64,000 nt of DNA from Methylomonas sp. UP202 (lineage in GTDB: Bacteria > Pseudomonadota > Gammaproteobacteria > Methylococcales > Methylomonadaceae): contig NZ_CP123897.1 in NCBI RefSeq assembly GCF_029910655.1, forward strand, positions 248,001 through 312,000, written 5' to 3'. Both the position numbers and the translations under genes were made by a program. Under the pieces are notes generated by a model, which ran no database searches, was not told the origin of the DNA, and worked only from the letters and a program-made list of their open reading frames with translations. Within the stretch, counting starts at the first letter, position 1, and every line of letters begins with the position of its first letter. This document shows positions 8,306 through 16,521 of the stretch, piece by piece.

Positions 8306-10102
8306 TCAGGGCAGTTTGTAAACGTGAACCCAACCGCCGTTACCGGTGGGGTGTTCGCCGCCGGAGTTGGCCGCGCACTTGTCGTCGCTGAATACCGCGA
8401 TACGTTGCTTGCCGTCGGAGCCGGCAAAACTGATCGGGTTGCCGACCGTATTGCATTGCAGCGCGGCGTTAAACAACGGTGCGCCGGTCTTGGCGTCGAC
8501 GGCTTTCAACGCGGGCGCCTTGGTCGAGTAAAACACCACGCCGCCGGCCGTCGTCAACGTCCCCGCGTAGATCCAGGCTTGCTCCTTGACGCCCCAAAGC
8601 TTCTCGCCCTTGGTGGCGTCCCAGGCGATCAGCTCGCTGGCGTAACTGGTGTCCGACGCCGGCCCGATGCTGTAATCGGTCCCCATATAGGGTGCGCCGG
8701 AGATGAATTCGGCCTTCAATGCCTCTAAATTGCTGCACAGATTGAAGGTCGGCGCGTAGAACAATCCGGTTTTCGGCGAAAACGAAGCCGGTTCCCAACC
8801 CTTGCCGCCGAGCACCGACGGACAGATCTTCTCGGTCAGCACGCCTTGGTGGACGCGCATATCTTCGTTGACGTCCGGCAGGCCGGTCGCGGTATCCACT
8901 TCGTTGGCCCAGTTGACTTCATCCACGAATTGCGGTGCCAGCAGCACTTCGCCGGTGGCCCGGTCAAAGGTGTAGGCAAAACCGTTCTTGTTGAAATGCA
9001 CCAGCAATTTGTCATGGCGAACGCCGCCGACCGTGACGGTTTGATTGACCGCGATGGCCTCGCTGGCGGCGTCGTAGTCCCAACTGTCGTGTGGGGTAAA
9101 CTGGTAGGCCCAGACCGCTTCGCCGGTATCCGGTTTTCTGGCGAAAACCGATGCGCCCCATTTATTGGCGCACTTTTGCGGGTCCTTGGCATACGCGGTT
9201 TGGTCGCAGCGCATATCGGCGTTCCACACGCCCGGCTGGCTGGTGCCGTAGAACAGCAAGTCCAGCTCGGGATCGTAGGTCAAATAACCCCAGGCGGCGC
9301 TACCGCCCAATAGATAGGCGCGCTGGTTGGGCCAACTGGTCGCGCCCTGGTCGACTTGACCCTTGTAATAGACCGAATTGTCGCGGAAGTTTTGGCCGAT
9401 CAGCACGTCCTTGTCGGGACCCGTGTTATAGGCGCGCCATAAGGCTTTGCCGGTTTTCAGATCGAGCGCCTGAATCCAGCCGCGCACGCCCATCTCGCCG
9501 CTGGAAGACGCCGTAATCACCTTGCCTTTGGCAATGATGGGCGCGACGGTCATCGTCACGCCGGTATGCGGATCGGCCAAACGATTGCGCCAGACTTCCT
9601 TGCCGGTGACCGCGTCGACCGCCACGGTGGTGTTATCGAGCAGGTTGAAGACGATTTTACCGTCGGCATAGGCCGCGCCGCGATTGATGCCGCCGCAGCA
9701 ATTGGCGCCCTTGGCGTATTCGCTGATGTTTGGGGCGTAGGCCCATTTGGGTTTGCCGGTGGTTAGATCGTACGCGATCAATTTGTTGGGAAACGGTGTG
9801 ACGACGTACAGCGTTTTACCGACCACCAATGGTTCGCCCATGTGGCTGCCGTGAGTGCCGGTTTTAAAGGCAAATTCTTCTTTTAATTTCGCGGCGTTGG
9901 CGGGGGTAATGTCGGCCAGCTCGCTATAGCGTATGCCTTCCGGCGTACCGCCGGCGGTGGTCCACTCGGCGCCGGCGCCGGTTTGCGCCGACGCGGTTTG
10001 CGCGGCCAACAGTCCGGCCCCAAACAGCAGGGCGGTGATCGGCGTCGTTCGCCGATTTCGGCTGAGCTTTGAATTACGACAAAGCGGGTTGTCAGTGGTC
10101 AT
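8306..10102 (-). CDS. PQQ-dependent methanol/ethanol dehydrogenase, lanthanide type (XoxF-like)
   Basis: A 598-residue periplasmic quinoprotein with a signal peptide ending near TASAQ. It shows repeated beta-propeller W-motifs (DLTTGKPKWAY, DAVTGKEVWR, DLKTGKALWRAYNTGPD), the adjacent cysteine pair CC at 135-136 that packs on PQQ, and SWDYDAASEAI at 340-350. There Asp342 fits the catalytic Asp and Asp344 the extra acid that marks lanthanide-binding enzymes. The C-terminal half diverges from textbook XoxF, so methanol as main substrate is likely but not proven. The start at 10102 has GAAGGAGG before it; an upstream in-frame ATG at 10285 lacks both a ribosome site and a sensible leader. Confidence 0.88.
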   Translation of the reverse strand: MTTDNPLCRNSKLSRNRRTTPITALLFGAGLLAAQTASAQTGAGAEWTTAGGTPEGIRYSELADITPANAAKLKEEFAFKTGTHGSHMGEPLVVGKTLYVVTPFPNKLIAYDLTTGKPKWAYAPNISEYAKGANCCGGINRGAAYADGKIVFNLLDNTTVAVDAVTGKEVWRNRLADPHTGVTMTVAPIIAKGKVITASSSGEMGVRGWIQALDLKTGKALWRAYNTGPDKDVLIGQNFRDNSVYYKGQVDQGATSWPNQRAYLLGGSAAWGYLTYDPELDLLFYGTSQPGVWNADMRCDQTAYAKDPQKCANKWGASVFARKPDTGEAVWAYQFTPHDSWDYDAASEAIAVNQTVTVGGVRHDKLLVHFNKNGFAYTFDRATGEVLLAPQFVDEVNWANEVDTATGLPDVNEDMRVHQGVLTEKICPSVLGGKGWEPASFSPKTGLFYAPTFNLCSNLEALKAEFISGAPYMGTDYSIGPASDTSYASELIAWDATKGEKLWGVKEQAWIYAGTLTTAGGVVFYSTKAPALKAVDAKTGAPLFNAALQCNTVGNPISFAGSDGKQRIAVFSDDKCAANSGGEHPTGNGGWVHVYKLP

Positions 10103-10937
10103 TGAATGGCCTCCTTCTAATGGTTTAACGGTCGAAAAGGCAATAACGAAATCAGCGGAAAATCGCGAGAAATGAATATCGAAATTCGTTTCGATAACTG
10201 ATGACGTCGAGTCCCTTCGAATTTGTGAGAAAACAAACCTAGTGTTTAGGCGTGAATGCGCCGATATCGGAAAACGATCGGGCATATTCAGAATATCGAG
10301 CTGGAATGAATGTTTTGTTAATGCGGGATTAAATCCAAATTAAAACCGGGATTTTTTCCTATTGACAGGGTTGGCTTGAATGCTTGCGCTGGCTAAAAAC
10401 TCTATATAGCTGATTTATATTGGTTATTTCTATTTGGCTGGCGGCGGATTGGTGGCTCGGCACGAATTGGGCTTTGCCGGGAATTGAAAGGCGCGGAATT
10501 TTAATTTGAGTGGTTCGGCGTCGAATAACTTCGAAAATACTCCGCCCCATTATCGCATTTAATTAATTCTGGTTCAGGCTTGGCACAGTAAGCCGGTAGA
10601 ATAAATTCAAGCTTAAAACTCTATTAGAATTTTATTAAAACCGCTTGGTCGGCAATCGGCAAATTGTGCCGGCGATCTATCGTTACCAATATCAATCCAA
10701 GGCAATCTCGGTTTAACGGGGCCGTTACCGCGCGGCGTTTGTCGCCCCATAAAACCCAAGCCAATTAATGGCAGCAAGAGCGAGGACTTGAGAAAACGCA
10801 GCCGAATGTTGGTGCGCTAGTCAGGAGACGAGCGTAGCGCTTTAGTCGAATAGTGAGAGATAGTTCAGTGCTGGATGCTGACCCGCTTTACTCGGCGGCG
10901 GCGAGCGTTCCGAGTGGGGAGGCCGGGAAATCCTCGT
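10103..10937. other. 835-base non-coding region upstream of the PQQ dehydrogenase operon
   Basis: No convincing gene is visible. The part nearest the dehydrogenase (10103-10620) is AT-rich relative to the flanks, as expected of a promoter region for a highly expressed operon, and would hold the operon promoter on the minus strand. I could not fix a single -35/-10 pair. The part from about 10740 to 10937 has no recognisable feature. Short open frames here lack ribosome sites. Confidence 0.4.
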
Positions 10938-11729
10938 TTAAAGCAGCCTGTCCACGATCGACATCACAATCTCGACCGCGATCAGCCAGATGATGATCCA
11001 TTCCAGCGCCGAGGAATGCTGGTGCTTTTGTTCGTCGGCCAGCATCTCCAGCAGTTCGTGTATCGTTTCCAGTTTCTTGGACAGCACCTCGGTGCGCGGC
11101 GCGATTTCCAGATAATTGGCGGCCATCGAATACATGCTCTGATATTCCGGGTGTTCCCAGAAGAATTCCGGGGTATCGAGCAAATCGTAGTTCAGGATGA
11201 TGTCGCTCTTGGTTAGGAACAACTGGCCGCGGATCATTGCCATCGCCTGGCGATTGAGCTTGATTTTGCCTTCGCGAGCCAGCGATCGGGGCAGGTGAGC
11301 GGTCGCGCGGATTGTGTCGATGGCGTGGCCTTCGAAGGCCGCCAGTTTGATCGACTGGGCCATCGCGTGCGACAAGGCCAGCAAGACCAGGAAGTCGCCG
11401 GATTGCAATTCGATATGATCGTGTTGAAAACGATCCTGCTCACAGTCGGTTTCGTAGCTGAAATTGTCTTCCGGCGGTTCGTCGGCCGGCGTCGTCGCAT
11501 ATTCGAGCAACAGCTCTTGCAAGCCGTGGCGCTCGTCCAGAGCGACGTTCCAGTAAACCACGACGCCGTAGGAAAATACCACCGCGCAACCGGTTTTGTA
11601 ATCCACGATCAGCGCGTTCCGAAATACTTGAGTGCGCCGGGTGTCGAGCAGTTTTTCGCGCAGATCGGCAAAACGGAACGATTGCGCCAGGCAGACGGTC
11701 ATGCAGCGCTTAACGATACGATTTTCCAT
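10938..11729 (-). CDS. DUF155 / RMD1-family protein
   Basis: A 263-residue protein with the DUF155 layout: an N-terminal part with VFSYGVVVYWN, a central helical part (LALSHAMAQSIKLAAFEG), the block FLTKSDIILNYDLLDTPEFFWEHPE, and a single membrane helix at the very C-terminus (ALEWIIIWLIAVEIVMSIVD). RMD1-type proteins are membrane-anchored and of uncertain function in bacteria. The ATG at 11729 gives the usual length. A longer frame to 11846 would overlap the promoter of the divergent DAHP synthase gene and is less likely. Confidence 0.75.
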   Translation of the reverse strand: MENRIVKRCMTVCLAQSFRFADLREKLLDTRRTQVFRNALIVDYKTGCAVVFSYGVVVYWNVALDERHGLQELLLEYATTPADEPPEDNFSYETDCEQDRFQHDHIELQSGDFLVLLALSHAMAQSIKLAAFEGHAIDTIRATAHLPRSLAREGKIKLNRQAMAMIRGQLFLTKSDIILNYDLLDTPEFFWEHPEYQSMYSMAANYLEIAPRTEVLSKKLETIHELLEMLADEQKHQHSSALEWIIIWLIAVEIVMSIVDRLL

Positions 11730-11834
11730 GGTCAGGTCGATTTCCGTTACAGGCTTAGCATTACTTTGTATCACAGGCGGCGCAAAGGTTAAAATAGCGG
11801 TTTTCGACCATTCATCGAGCCTACGGCCACGCTT

Positions 11835-12914
11835 ATGCCTACCCACTATAACACCGACGATTTAAGAATTTGCGACACCAAGGATGTCGTAGCGCCGATT
11901 CAGGTTCATGAAGAGATCCCGATGACCGAATTCGCCGCCGCCAATATTCTGAAGACCCGCGCGGCGATTCACGACATTTTGTACGGCAACGACGACCGGC
12001 TGTTGGTCGTCATCGGCCCTTGTTCGATACACGATCCGGAAGCGGCGGTGGAATACGCCCGGCGTCTGAAACTGGAAATCGAGCGCCTGGAGCGAGACCT
12101 GGTGATCGTGATGCGGGTCTACTTCGAAAAGCCGCGTACCACCGTGGGCTGGAAGGGTTTGATCAACGACCCGGATTTGAACAGCAGCTTCAACATCAAC
12201 AAAGGCTTGCGGATGGCGCGCAAAGTGTTGTCCGACGTCAACAATCTGGGCGTGCCGGCCGCGACCGAATACCTGGACTTGATTACGCCGCAGTACGTGT
12301 CCGACCTGATCTCCTGGGGCGCGATCGGCGCCCGTACCACCGAAAGCCAGGTACACCGGGAGCTGGCTTCCGGATTGTCTTGTCCGGTCGGCTTCAAGAA
12401 CGCCACCGACGGTGGCGTCAAAATTGCGATCGACGCGATCAACGCGGCAATGAGTCCGCACCACTTCCTGTCGCTGACCAAGGAAGGCCGTTCGGCGATT
12501 TTTTCGACCCGCGGTAACGAAGACGCCCACATCATTCTGCGCGGCGGCAACAATCGCCCCAATTACGACGAAGTCAGCGTCCAACAGGTCGCCGAAGGTC
12601 TGGAAGACGCCGGCCTGCGCCCCAATATCATGATCGATTTCAGCCACGCCAACTGCCAGAAGAAATACGAACGGCAAATGTTGGTGGCGCAGGACGTGGC
12701 CGGCCAAATCCGCCAGGGCGATCGCCGCATCGTCGGCATCATGGCGGAAAGCCATCTGGTCGAAGGCCGTCAGGATGTCGAAGACGGCAAGGCGCTGGTG
12801 TTCGGCCAAAGCATTACCGACCCCTGCCTGGGTTGGGACGATACCGTCAAATTACTTAACGATCTGGCCGGCGCCGTCGAACGCCGCCGCGCCGCGACTT
12901 CACCTAAGGTTTAA
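11835..12914 (+). CDS. aroG: 3-deoxy-7-phosphoheptulonate synthase, class I
   Basis: This 359-residue cytoplasmic enzyme condenses phosphoenolpyruvate and erythrose 4-phosphate, the first step of the shikimate pathway. The AroFGH-type pattern is clear: LLVVIGPCSIHDP, MRVYFEKPRTTVGWKGLIND, GARTTESQVHRELASGLSCP, GFKNATDGG, and a metal-binding region with DFSHANCQK and MAESHLVEGRQ. Which isoenzyme class (feedback by Phe, Tyr or Trp) cannot be assigned. The thiazole synthase gene follows after three bases, suggesting one transcript. Confidence 0.93.
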   Translation: MPTHYNTDDLRICDTKDVVAPIQVHEEIPMTEFAAANILKTRAAIHDILYGNDDRLLVVIGPCSIHDPEAAVEYARRLKLEIERLERDLVIVMRVYFEKPRTTVGWKGLINDPDLNSSFNINKGLRMARKVLSDVNNLGVPAATEYLDLITPQYVSDLISWGAIGARTTESQVHRELASGLSCPVGFKNATDGGVKIAIDAINAAMSPHHFLSLTKEGRSAIFSTRGNEDAHIILRGGNNRPNYDEVSVQQVAEGLEDAGLRPNIMIDFSHANCQKKYERQMLVAQDVAGQIRQGDRRIVGIMAESHLVEGRQDVEDGKALVFGQSITDPCLGWDDTVKLLNDLAGAVERRRAATSPKV

Positions 12915-12917
12915 CGC

Positions 12918-13895
12918 ATGAAAATACAAGTCAACGGCGACAGCCGCGAAGTGGCCGACAATACCTCGGTCGCCGACGTCATCGCCGATTTGGGCCTGAC
13001 CGGCAAACGCATTGCCGTCGAATTGAATCTGGAAATCCTGCCGTTTACCCAGCACGGCCAACATGCTTTGAAGGACGGCGACCGCCTGGAAATCGTCCAC
13101 GCCATTGGCGGCGGCCAGGACGATTATTTCACGCTGGCCGGCAAGCAATACCGCTCCAGGCTGTTGGTCGGCACCGGCAAATACCGGGATCTGGACGAAA
13201 CCCGCGATGCGATTGCGGCCAGCGGCGCCGAAATCGTCACCGTGGCGATTCGCCGTACCAACATCGGCCAAAATCCGGGCGAACCGAATCTGCTGGACGT
13301 GATTTCGCCGGACAAATACACGATATTGCCCAACACCGCCGGCTGCTATACCGCCGACGACGCGGTGCGCACCTGCCGTCTGGCCCGCGAGTTGTTGGGC
13401 GGTCACAAGTTGGTCAAGCTGGAAGTGCTGGCCGATCAATTGACCTTGTTTCCGGATGTCGCCGAAACCTTCGTCGCCGCCGAATTGCTGGTCAAGGACG
13501 GTTTCGACGTGATGGTGTACACCAACGACGACCCGATCGCCGCCAAGCGCCTGGAAGACATCGGCTGTGTCGCGGTGATGCCGTTGGCCGCGCCGATCGG
13601 TTCCGGCCTGGGCATCCGCAATCCCTACAATATCCTGACCATCGTTGAAAACGCCAAGGTGCCAATTTTGGTCGATGCCGGCGTCGGCACCGCTTCCGAT
13701 GCGGCCATCGCGATGGAATTGGGTTGCGACGGCGTGTTGATGAACACCGCGATCGCCGCCGCCAAGAATCCGGTGTTGATGGCCTCGGCGATGAAAAAAG
13801 GCATCGAGGCCGGCCGCGAAGCCTTTTTGGCCGGCCGGATGCCGCGCAAGCGTTTCGCCTCGGCCTCGTCGCCGATCGACGGCTTGTTTTTATAA
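12918..13895 (+). CDS. thiG: ThiS-ThiG fusion: sulfur carrier plus thiazole synthase
   Basis: Residues 1-66 are a ThiS-like ubiquitin-fold domain ([12 protein letters not shown] at the start, then IVHAIGGG, the Gly-Gly normally at the free C-terminus of ThiS). Residues about 68-325 are a complete ThiG barrel with LLVGTGKY, a Schiff-base Lys in KLVKLEVL (Lys167), [14 protein letters not shown] and [11 protein letters not shown]. ThiG forms the thiazole phosphate of thiamine from deoxyxylulose 5-phosphate, dehydroglycine and ThiS thiocarboxylate. In this fusion the carrier's Gly-Gly is internal, so adenylation would need cleavage, or another ThiS must exist. The gene follows aroG by three bases. 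Confidence 0.93.
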   Translation: MKIQVNGDSREVADNTSVADVIADLGLTGKRIAVELNLEILPFTQHGQHALKDGDRLEIVHAIGGGQDDYFTLAGKQYRSRLLVGTGKYRDLDETRDAIAASGAEIVTVAIRRTNIGQNPGEPNLLDVISPDKYTILPNTAGCYTADDAVRTCRLARELLGGHKLVKLEVLADQLTLFPDVAETFVAAELLVKDGFDVMVYTNDDPIAAKRLEDIGCVAVMPLAAPIGSGLGIRNPYNILTIVENAKVPILVDAGVGTASDAAIAMELGCDGVLMNTAIAAAKNPVLMASAMKKGIEAGREAFLAGRMPRKRFASASSPIDGLFL

Positions 13896-13944
13896 GCCGG
13901 CGCGGGCGACCTCGATCCATCACCCTAAAAAGAGCAGTTTGGCG

Positions 13945-14084
13945 ATGAAAAATCCCGTTCGTCCTGAGTTTGTCGAAGGGCGTGCGGGATTTTTCATTCA
14001 CCCGTTTGGCGAGTGTATTGCGAGCCGTACATCATGCTTCGACAGGGCTCTCATGAGCGCAGCCGAAGGACTCAGCACGAACGG
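13945..14084. repeat. nested inverted-repeat element (REP/MITE-like) after thiG
   Basis: Inner arms ATGAAAAATCCCG (13945-13957) and CGGGATTTTTCAT (13985-13997) form a perfect 13-bp stem. A second pair, CCGTTCGTCCTGAG (13955-13968) and CTCAGCACGAACGG (14071-14084), is inverted over a longer distance. The core GTTCGTCCTGAG.TTGTCGAAGG and its inverted partner resemble the dispersed intergenic repeats seen in many gammaproteobacterial and methanotroph genomes. It may also end transcription from the aroG-thiG unit, since the first stem is followed by T-rich sequence. Confidence 0.65.
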
Positions 14085-14309
14085 CCCGCAATACACGCAA
14101 ACTACCCTTTTTAGGATCACGCGGTAAAAGCGGCGATTTGCAAAGTCGGCTTGAACTGAAAACCGCCGAGTTTCAATTTTCCTGCCCTTTCTGCCGAGCC
14201 GGTTTAGCCCGAACCGGCCGCCGGCAACCCATCGGACCGCGAAATACTCGCCCCGCCTACGCCAATCTCGCCCCCCGGCAAGGCCGGCTCGAGGTCATCG
14301 GCCTTTCCG

Positions 14310-14435
14310 TGTCGTGTTTCCAAGCTTCAGTGACGTCCTTCCAACGTTCCGCGACGTGCTTCCAGGCTTCCGTGACGTCCTTCCAACGTTCCGTGACGTC
14401 CTTCCAACCTTCCGTGTCGTGTTTCTACTGCTCCG
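14310..14435. repeat. six tandem copies of a 21-bp unit
   Basis: Units begin at 14310, 14331, 14352, 14373, 14394 and 14415. Copies 2, 4 and 5 are nearly identical (GTGACGTCCTTCCAACGTTCC), while the outer copies are more diverged. Because 21 is a multiple of three, all six forward and reverse frames give seven-residue repeats. The frame 14138-14560 (+) would give SVTSFQR-type heptads and another frame LPTFRDV-type heptads. No frame has a good ribosome site, so I call the DNA a minisatellite rather than a gene. Confidence 0.75.
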
Positions 14436-14887
14436 TGAAACCCGAATCGCCGGAAGCCTTGCCAGCCGTGGCCTACAGCGCTTTTCCCCCAACGTTGGAA
14501 ACACGCGTAAAAACCGTTCCGGGACGGCCTTTCCGGCCGGGGTACCGCCAGCCGCTTTGAAACGCGCGCCGATTCGCCGGCCAGGTAGCTACCGCAAGCA
14601 GATTAGCTAGTGCCATAGCCGATACGCACGCTGCTTGAGCGTTGGATGCGGTCGCTTACACACTGAAAACAGCACAGCAAGGCCGCTAATGCGCTCACGC
14701 GGATATTTTTCGATGTGCTACGTTCAGTATGCATTACGTTAGGGAAGGTTTGGGGGGCGGCTTGCGACCCGTTGCTGTCTGTCGCTCCATCTGTGCCAAT
14801 GGCTGTAATTAGATCAATACCGACTATAATAAATCACCCAGGAGGCTGTCCGACTTAAAGGTTCTGACTGAATCAAAAGGTTTTCAT

Positions 14888-14958
14888 GGGGGTAGTACAA
14901 TATGGCTAGTACATTCACTTCGGTGAAGATACGGGTTCGATTCCCGTCCCCCCCACCA
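14888..14958 (+). ncRNA. tRNA-like sequence with CCA end but no normal anticodon loop
   Basis: The T arm is perfect (ACGGG, loop TTCGATT, CCCGT), the D arm is good (GTAC, ten-base loop with GG, GTAC), and the 3' end is seven C, then A, then CCA encoded in the DNA. The acceptor has only five G-C pairs (GGGGG) before two mismatches. In the anticodon position is TTCAC-TTCG-GTGAA, a five-pair stem closed by a stable UUCG tetraloop instead of a seven-base loop, and the variable region is three bases. A possible -10 box TATAAT lies at 14825-14830. It cannot decode a codon. It may be a decayed tRNA, an attachment-site remnant, or a functional tRNA mimic. Confidence 0.55.
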
Positions 14959-14971
14959 TTTAGCTGTCACA

Positions 14972-15694
14972 ATGAATGATCAAGATATATTCGACCTATA
15001 CGTGGCTCAAAGCGAAAATGTTAGGGAGCTTTGGAAAGCAAAGGAAAGTCTTGTAAAAGACATTAACTGCTGTATTAGAAAAAGCGAGGAATATCAGCTG
15101 AGCGTAAAGACAAAGTTTTTGGCATTGCTATATTCAGCGTGGTCAGAAGCACAGTTTACGCAAATTGTCTACACTCCCAATGGCTTTTCATACTCTGAAA
15201 TTAAACACATCCTACGCTACAAAAAGAAAAATGGTATTGGACAAGCGTGGAAGCTAATGCTTGAAAACGCAATGAGAAAAGTTGGAGATACGGCCACACG
15301 AGGAGACTTGAATAACAGATTAAGAAAACTCGTTAATATAGCTAAAGATTACATTGCGGAACCAAGCGAGATACGTAATAAAATTGCACACGGTGAGTGG
15401 GTAAATGCTTTAAACAGTACAGTAACTGCAACAAATCCAACCATATCACAAATGCTAAAACAATTAGACCCAGTATTAGTCGAAAAGCGTTTCGAAATCC
15501 ACAGGTATATGGGCTATATAGTGCGTGATTTAATTCAATCTCCAAAGGCAGGTTTTCATAAGCACTACTGGACCAATATAGTAAACCTTGAGGATTACAT
15601 GAAAAAGACTGCCTCATGGAATCTGAATACAAAAAAGTGCTGCTTTTTAAAAAGCCTATATTGTATTGCGTATAAAAAATGGCTTACAAGGTAA
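14972..15694 (+). CDS. AT-rich hypothetical protein with HEPN-like motif
   Basis: A 240-residue, lysine-rich, probably cytoplasmic protein with no signal or membrane helix. Its base composition is much more AT-rich than that of all neighbours, which points to transfer. The motif EIRNKIAHGEW (Arg135, Asn136, His140) has the R-N-x3-H arrangement of HEPN-domain proteins, many of which are RNases in defence and toxin-antitoxin systems. I see no other recognisable domain and no partner antitoxin. It begins 13 bases after the CCA of the tRNA-like sequence, a typical place for an integrated cargo gene. There is no integrase in the window. Function unknown. Confidence 0.6.
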   Translation: MNDQDIFDLYVAQSENVRELWKAKESLVKDINCCIRKSEEYQLSVKTKFLALLYSAWSEAQFTQIVYTPNGFSYSEIKHILRYKKKNGIGQAWKLMLENAMRKVGDTATRGDLNNRLRKLVNIAKDYIAEPSEIRNKIAHGEWVNALNSTVTATNPTISQMLKQLDPVLVEKRFEIHRYMGYIVRDLIQSPKAGFHKHYWTNIVNLEDYMKKTASWNLNTKKCCFLKSLYCIAYKKWLTR

Positions 15695-15855
15695 ATCCAG
15701 CCGACTTTTTAGTTGCTAATATTCCTACTGCTCGGTTGATTTGCGATATTAAGCGACTGCTCAGAGACCTTTACTTGTTATTGTCTTGAAGAGCGTGATG
15801 GTCCCTTATTGGCCGAGCGTGCTCTGTCAAAATTGAAGGAGCAAAACCGACCCTT

Positions 15856-16031
15856 AGCAGGTTGTTGAAAAATGGAATTCGGTGGAAAAAATCTTCCAAA
15901 ATCCTTCAATTTTTCACTAAAAGTCATTTGGCTACAACGAACAATCAATGACTTACAAAATTTTATTTTGCGAGATATGTGTTTTTGAGGACAAAAGTGG
16001 AGCAGATTTTTAAATTTCAACAGCCTGTTAG
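15856..16031. mobile_element. MITE-like element with terminal inverted repeats
   Basis: The left end AGCAGGTTGTTGAAA (from 15856) and the right end, read inverted as TAACAGGCTGTTGAAA (ending near 16030), match apart from a few bases and enclose about 170 bp of AT-rich DNA. Ends of the form CAGGCTGTTGAAA are common on insertion sequences. The interior has only a short minus-strand frame (15778-16020) of low complexity and no transposase, so it would be a non-autonomous element or an IS remnant. It lies downstream of the HEPN-motif gene. Confidence 0.45.
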
Positions 16032-16099
16032 CGGAAACTCGTATCCCTACCTGGAGTGTCCGGTTTAAAAATCGAAGCGGATCGCAATTATAAAGTCCG

Positions 16100-16163
16100 G
16101 TAGGGTGGGCACGGTTTTTGTGCCCACGCGGATTTTAACGGTGGGCAAATTTGCCCACCCTAC
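16100..16163. repeat. palindromic intergenic repeat with TAGGGTGGGC ends
   Basis: The element starts GGTAGGGTGGGCAC and ends TGCCCACCCTAC, so its ends are inverted. Internal copies (GTGCCCACGCG and CGGTGGGCAAAT) add a second pair. This is the layout of a short palindromic repeat family that is usually dispersed between genes. Between 16164 and 16521 I see no supported gene; a frame around 16270-16450 (TQDLQRYLAEYYQAAIYSN) may be a decayed gene end. Confidence 0.5.
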
Positions 16164-16521
16164 ATCTGCTAAAAGCAAGTAGCCTCGATGGAATCGAGGA
16201 TTCAAAGGCCGACACCCTTTCAATTGCCGATTTTGGTTTGATGACGGGTTGGCCGCCCTTCGATTCCGCTAACGCTGCATCAAGGCTACGCAAGACCTGC
16301 AACGCTATCTGGCCGAGTACTACCAGGCAGCTATCTATTCAAATGTGGAAGCTGGCAAAATAGGGTCGTACGATGCGATAAACAACATGCATCGCCCCCC
16401 ACCAAATTTTGCAAACACCCAAAACCTCGGAGCGGCGGCGGCCGGGATTCGGTAATATAGGAGGCGGTCGCGCTTGACGGCCAACAAGCCATATCAACAT
16501 CATAGCCTTGGAACATTCAGC

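Noticed and set aside
10359-10550. 63-codon minus-strand gene upstream of the PQQ dehydrogenase
   Set aside because: No ribosome site and no motif; it lies in the presumed promoter region.
10571-10600. TTGGCACAGTAAGCC as a sigma-54 promoter
   Set aside because: TGGCAC is present but the -12 element (TTGC at the right distance) is missing.
11862-12809. 315-codon minus-strand frame opposite the DAHP synthase
   Set aside because: Shadow of aroG; no known motifs.
14310-14435. CRISPR array
   Set aside because: The units are 21 bp and abut without spacers; it is a simple tandem repeat.
14138-14560. Protein-coding gene with SVTSFQR heptads
   Set aside because: No ribosome site, an alternative frame is open too, and the frame continues only because the repeat length is a multiple of three.
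14888-14958. tmRNA 3' end
   Set aside because: No tag reading frame, no matching 5' half within 400 bases, and a normal D arm and anticodon-like stem are present, so it is tRNA-like and not tmRNA.
15778-16020. 80-codon minus-strand gene
   Set aside because: It lies within the MITE-like element, including one terminal repeat, and has no transposase motif.
16151-16363. 70-codon plus-strand gene
   Set aside because: No motif and no ribosome site; the stretch looks like decayed sequence next to a palindromic repeat.
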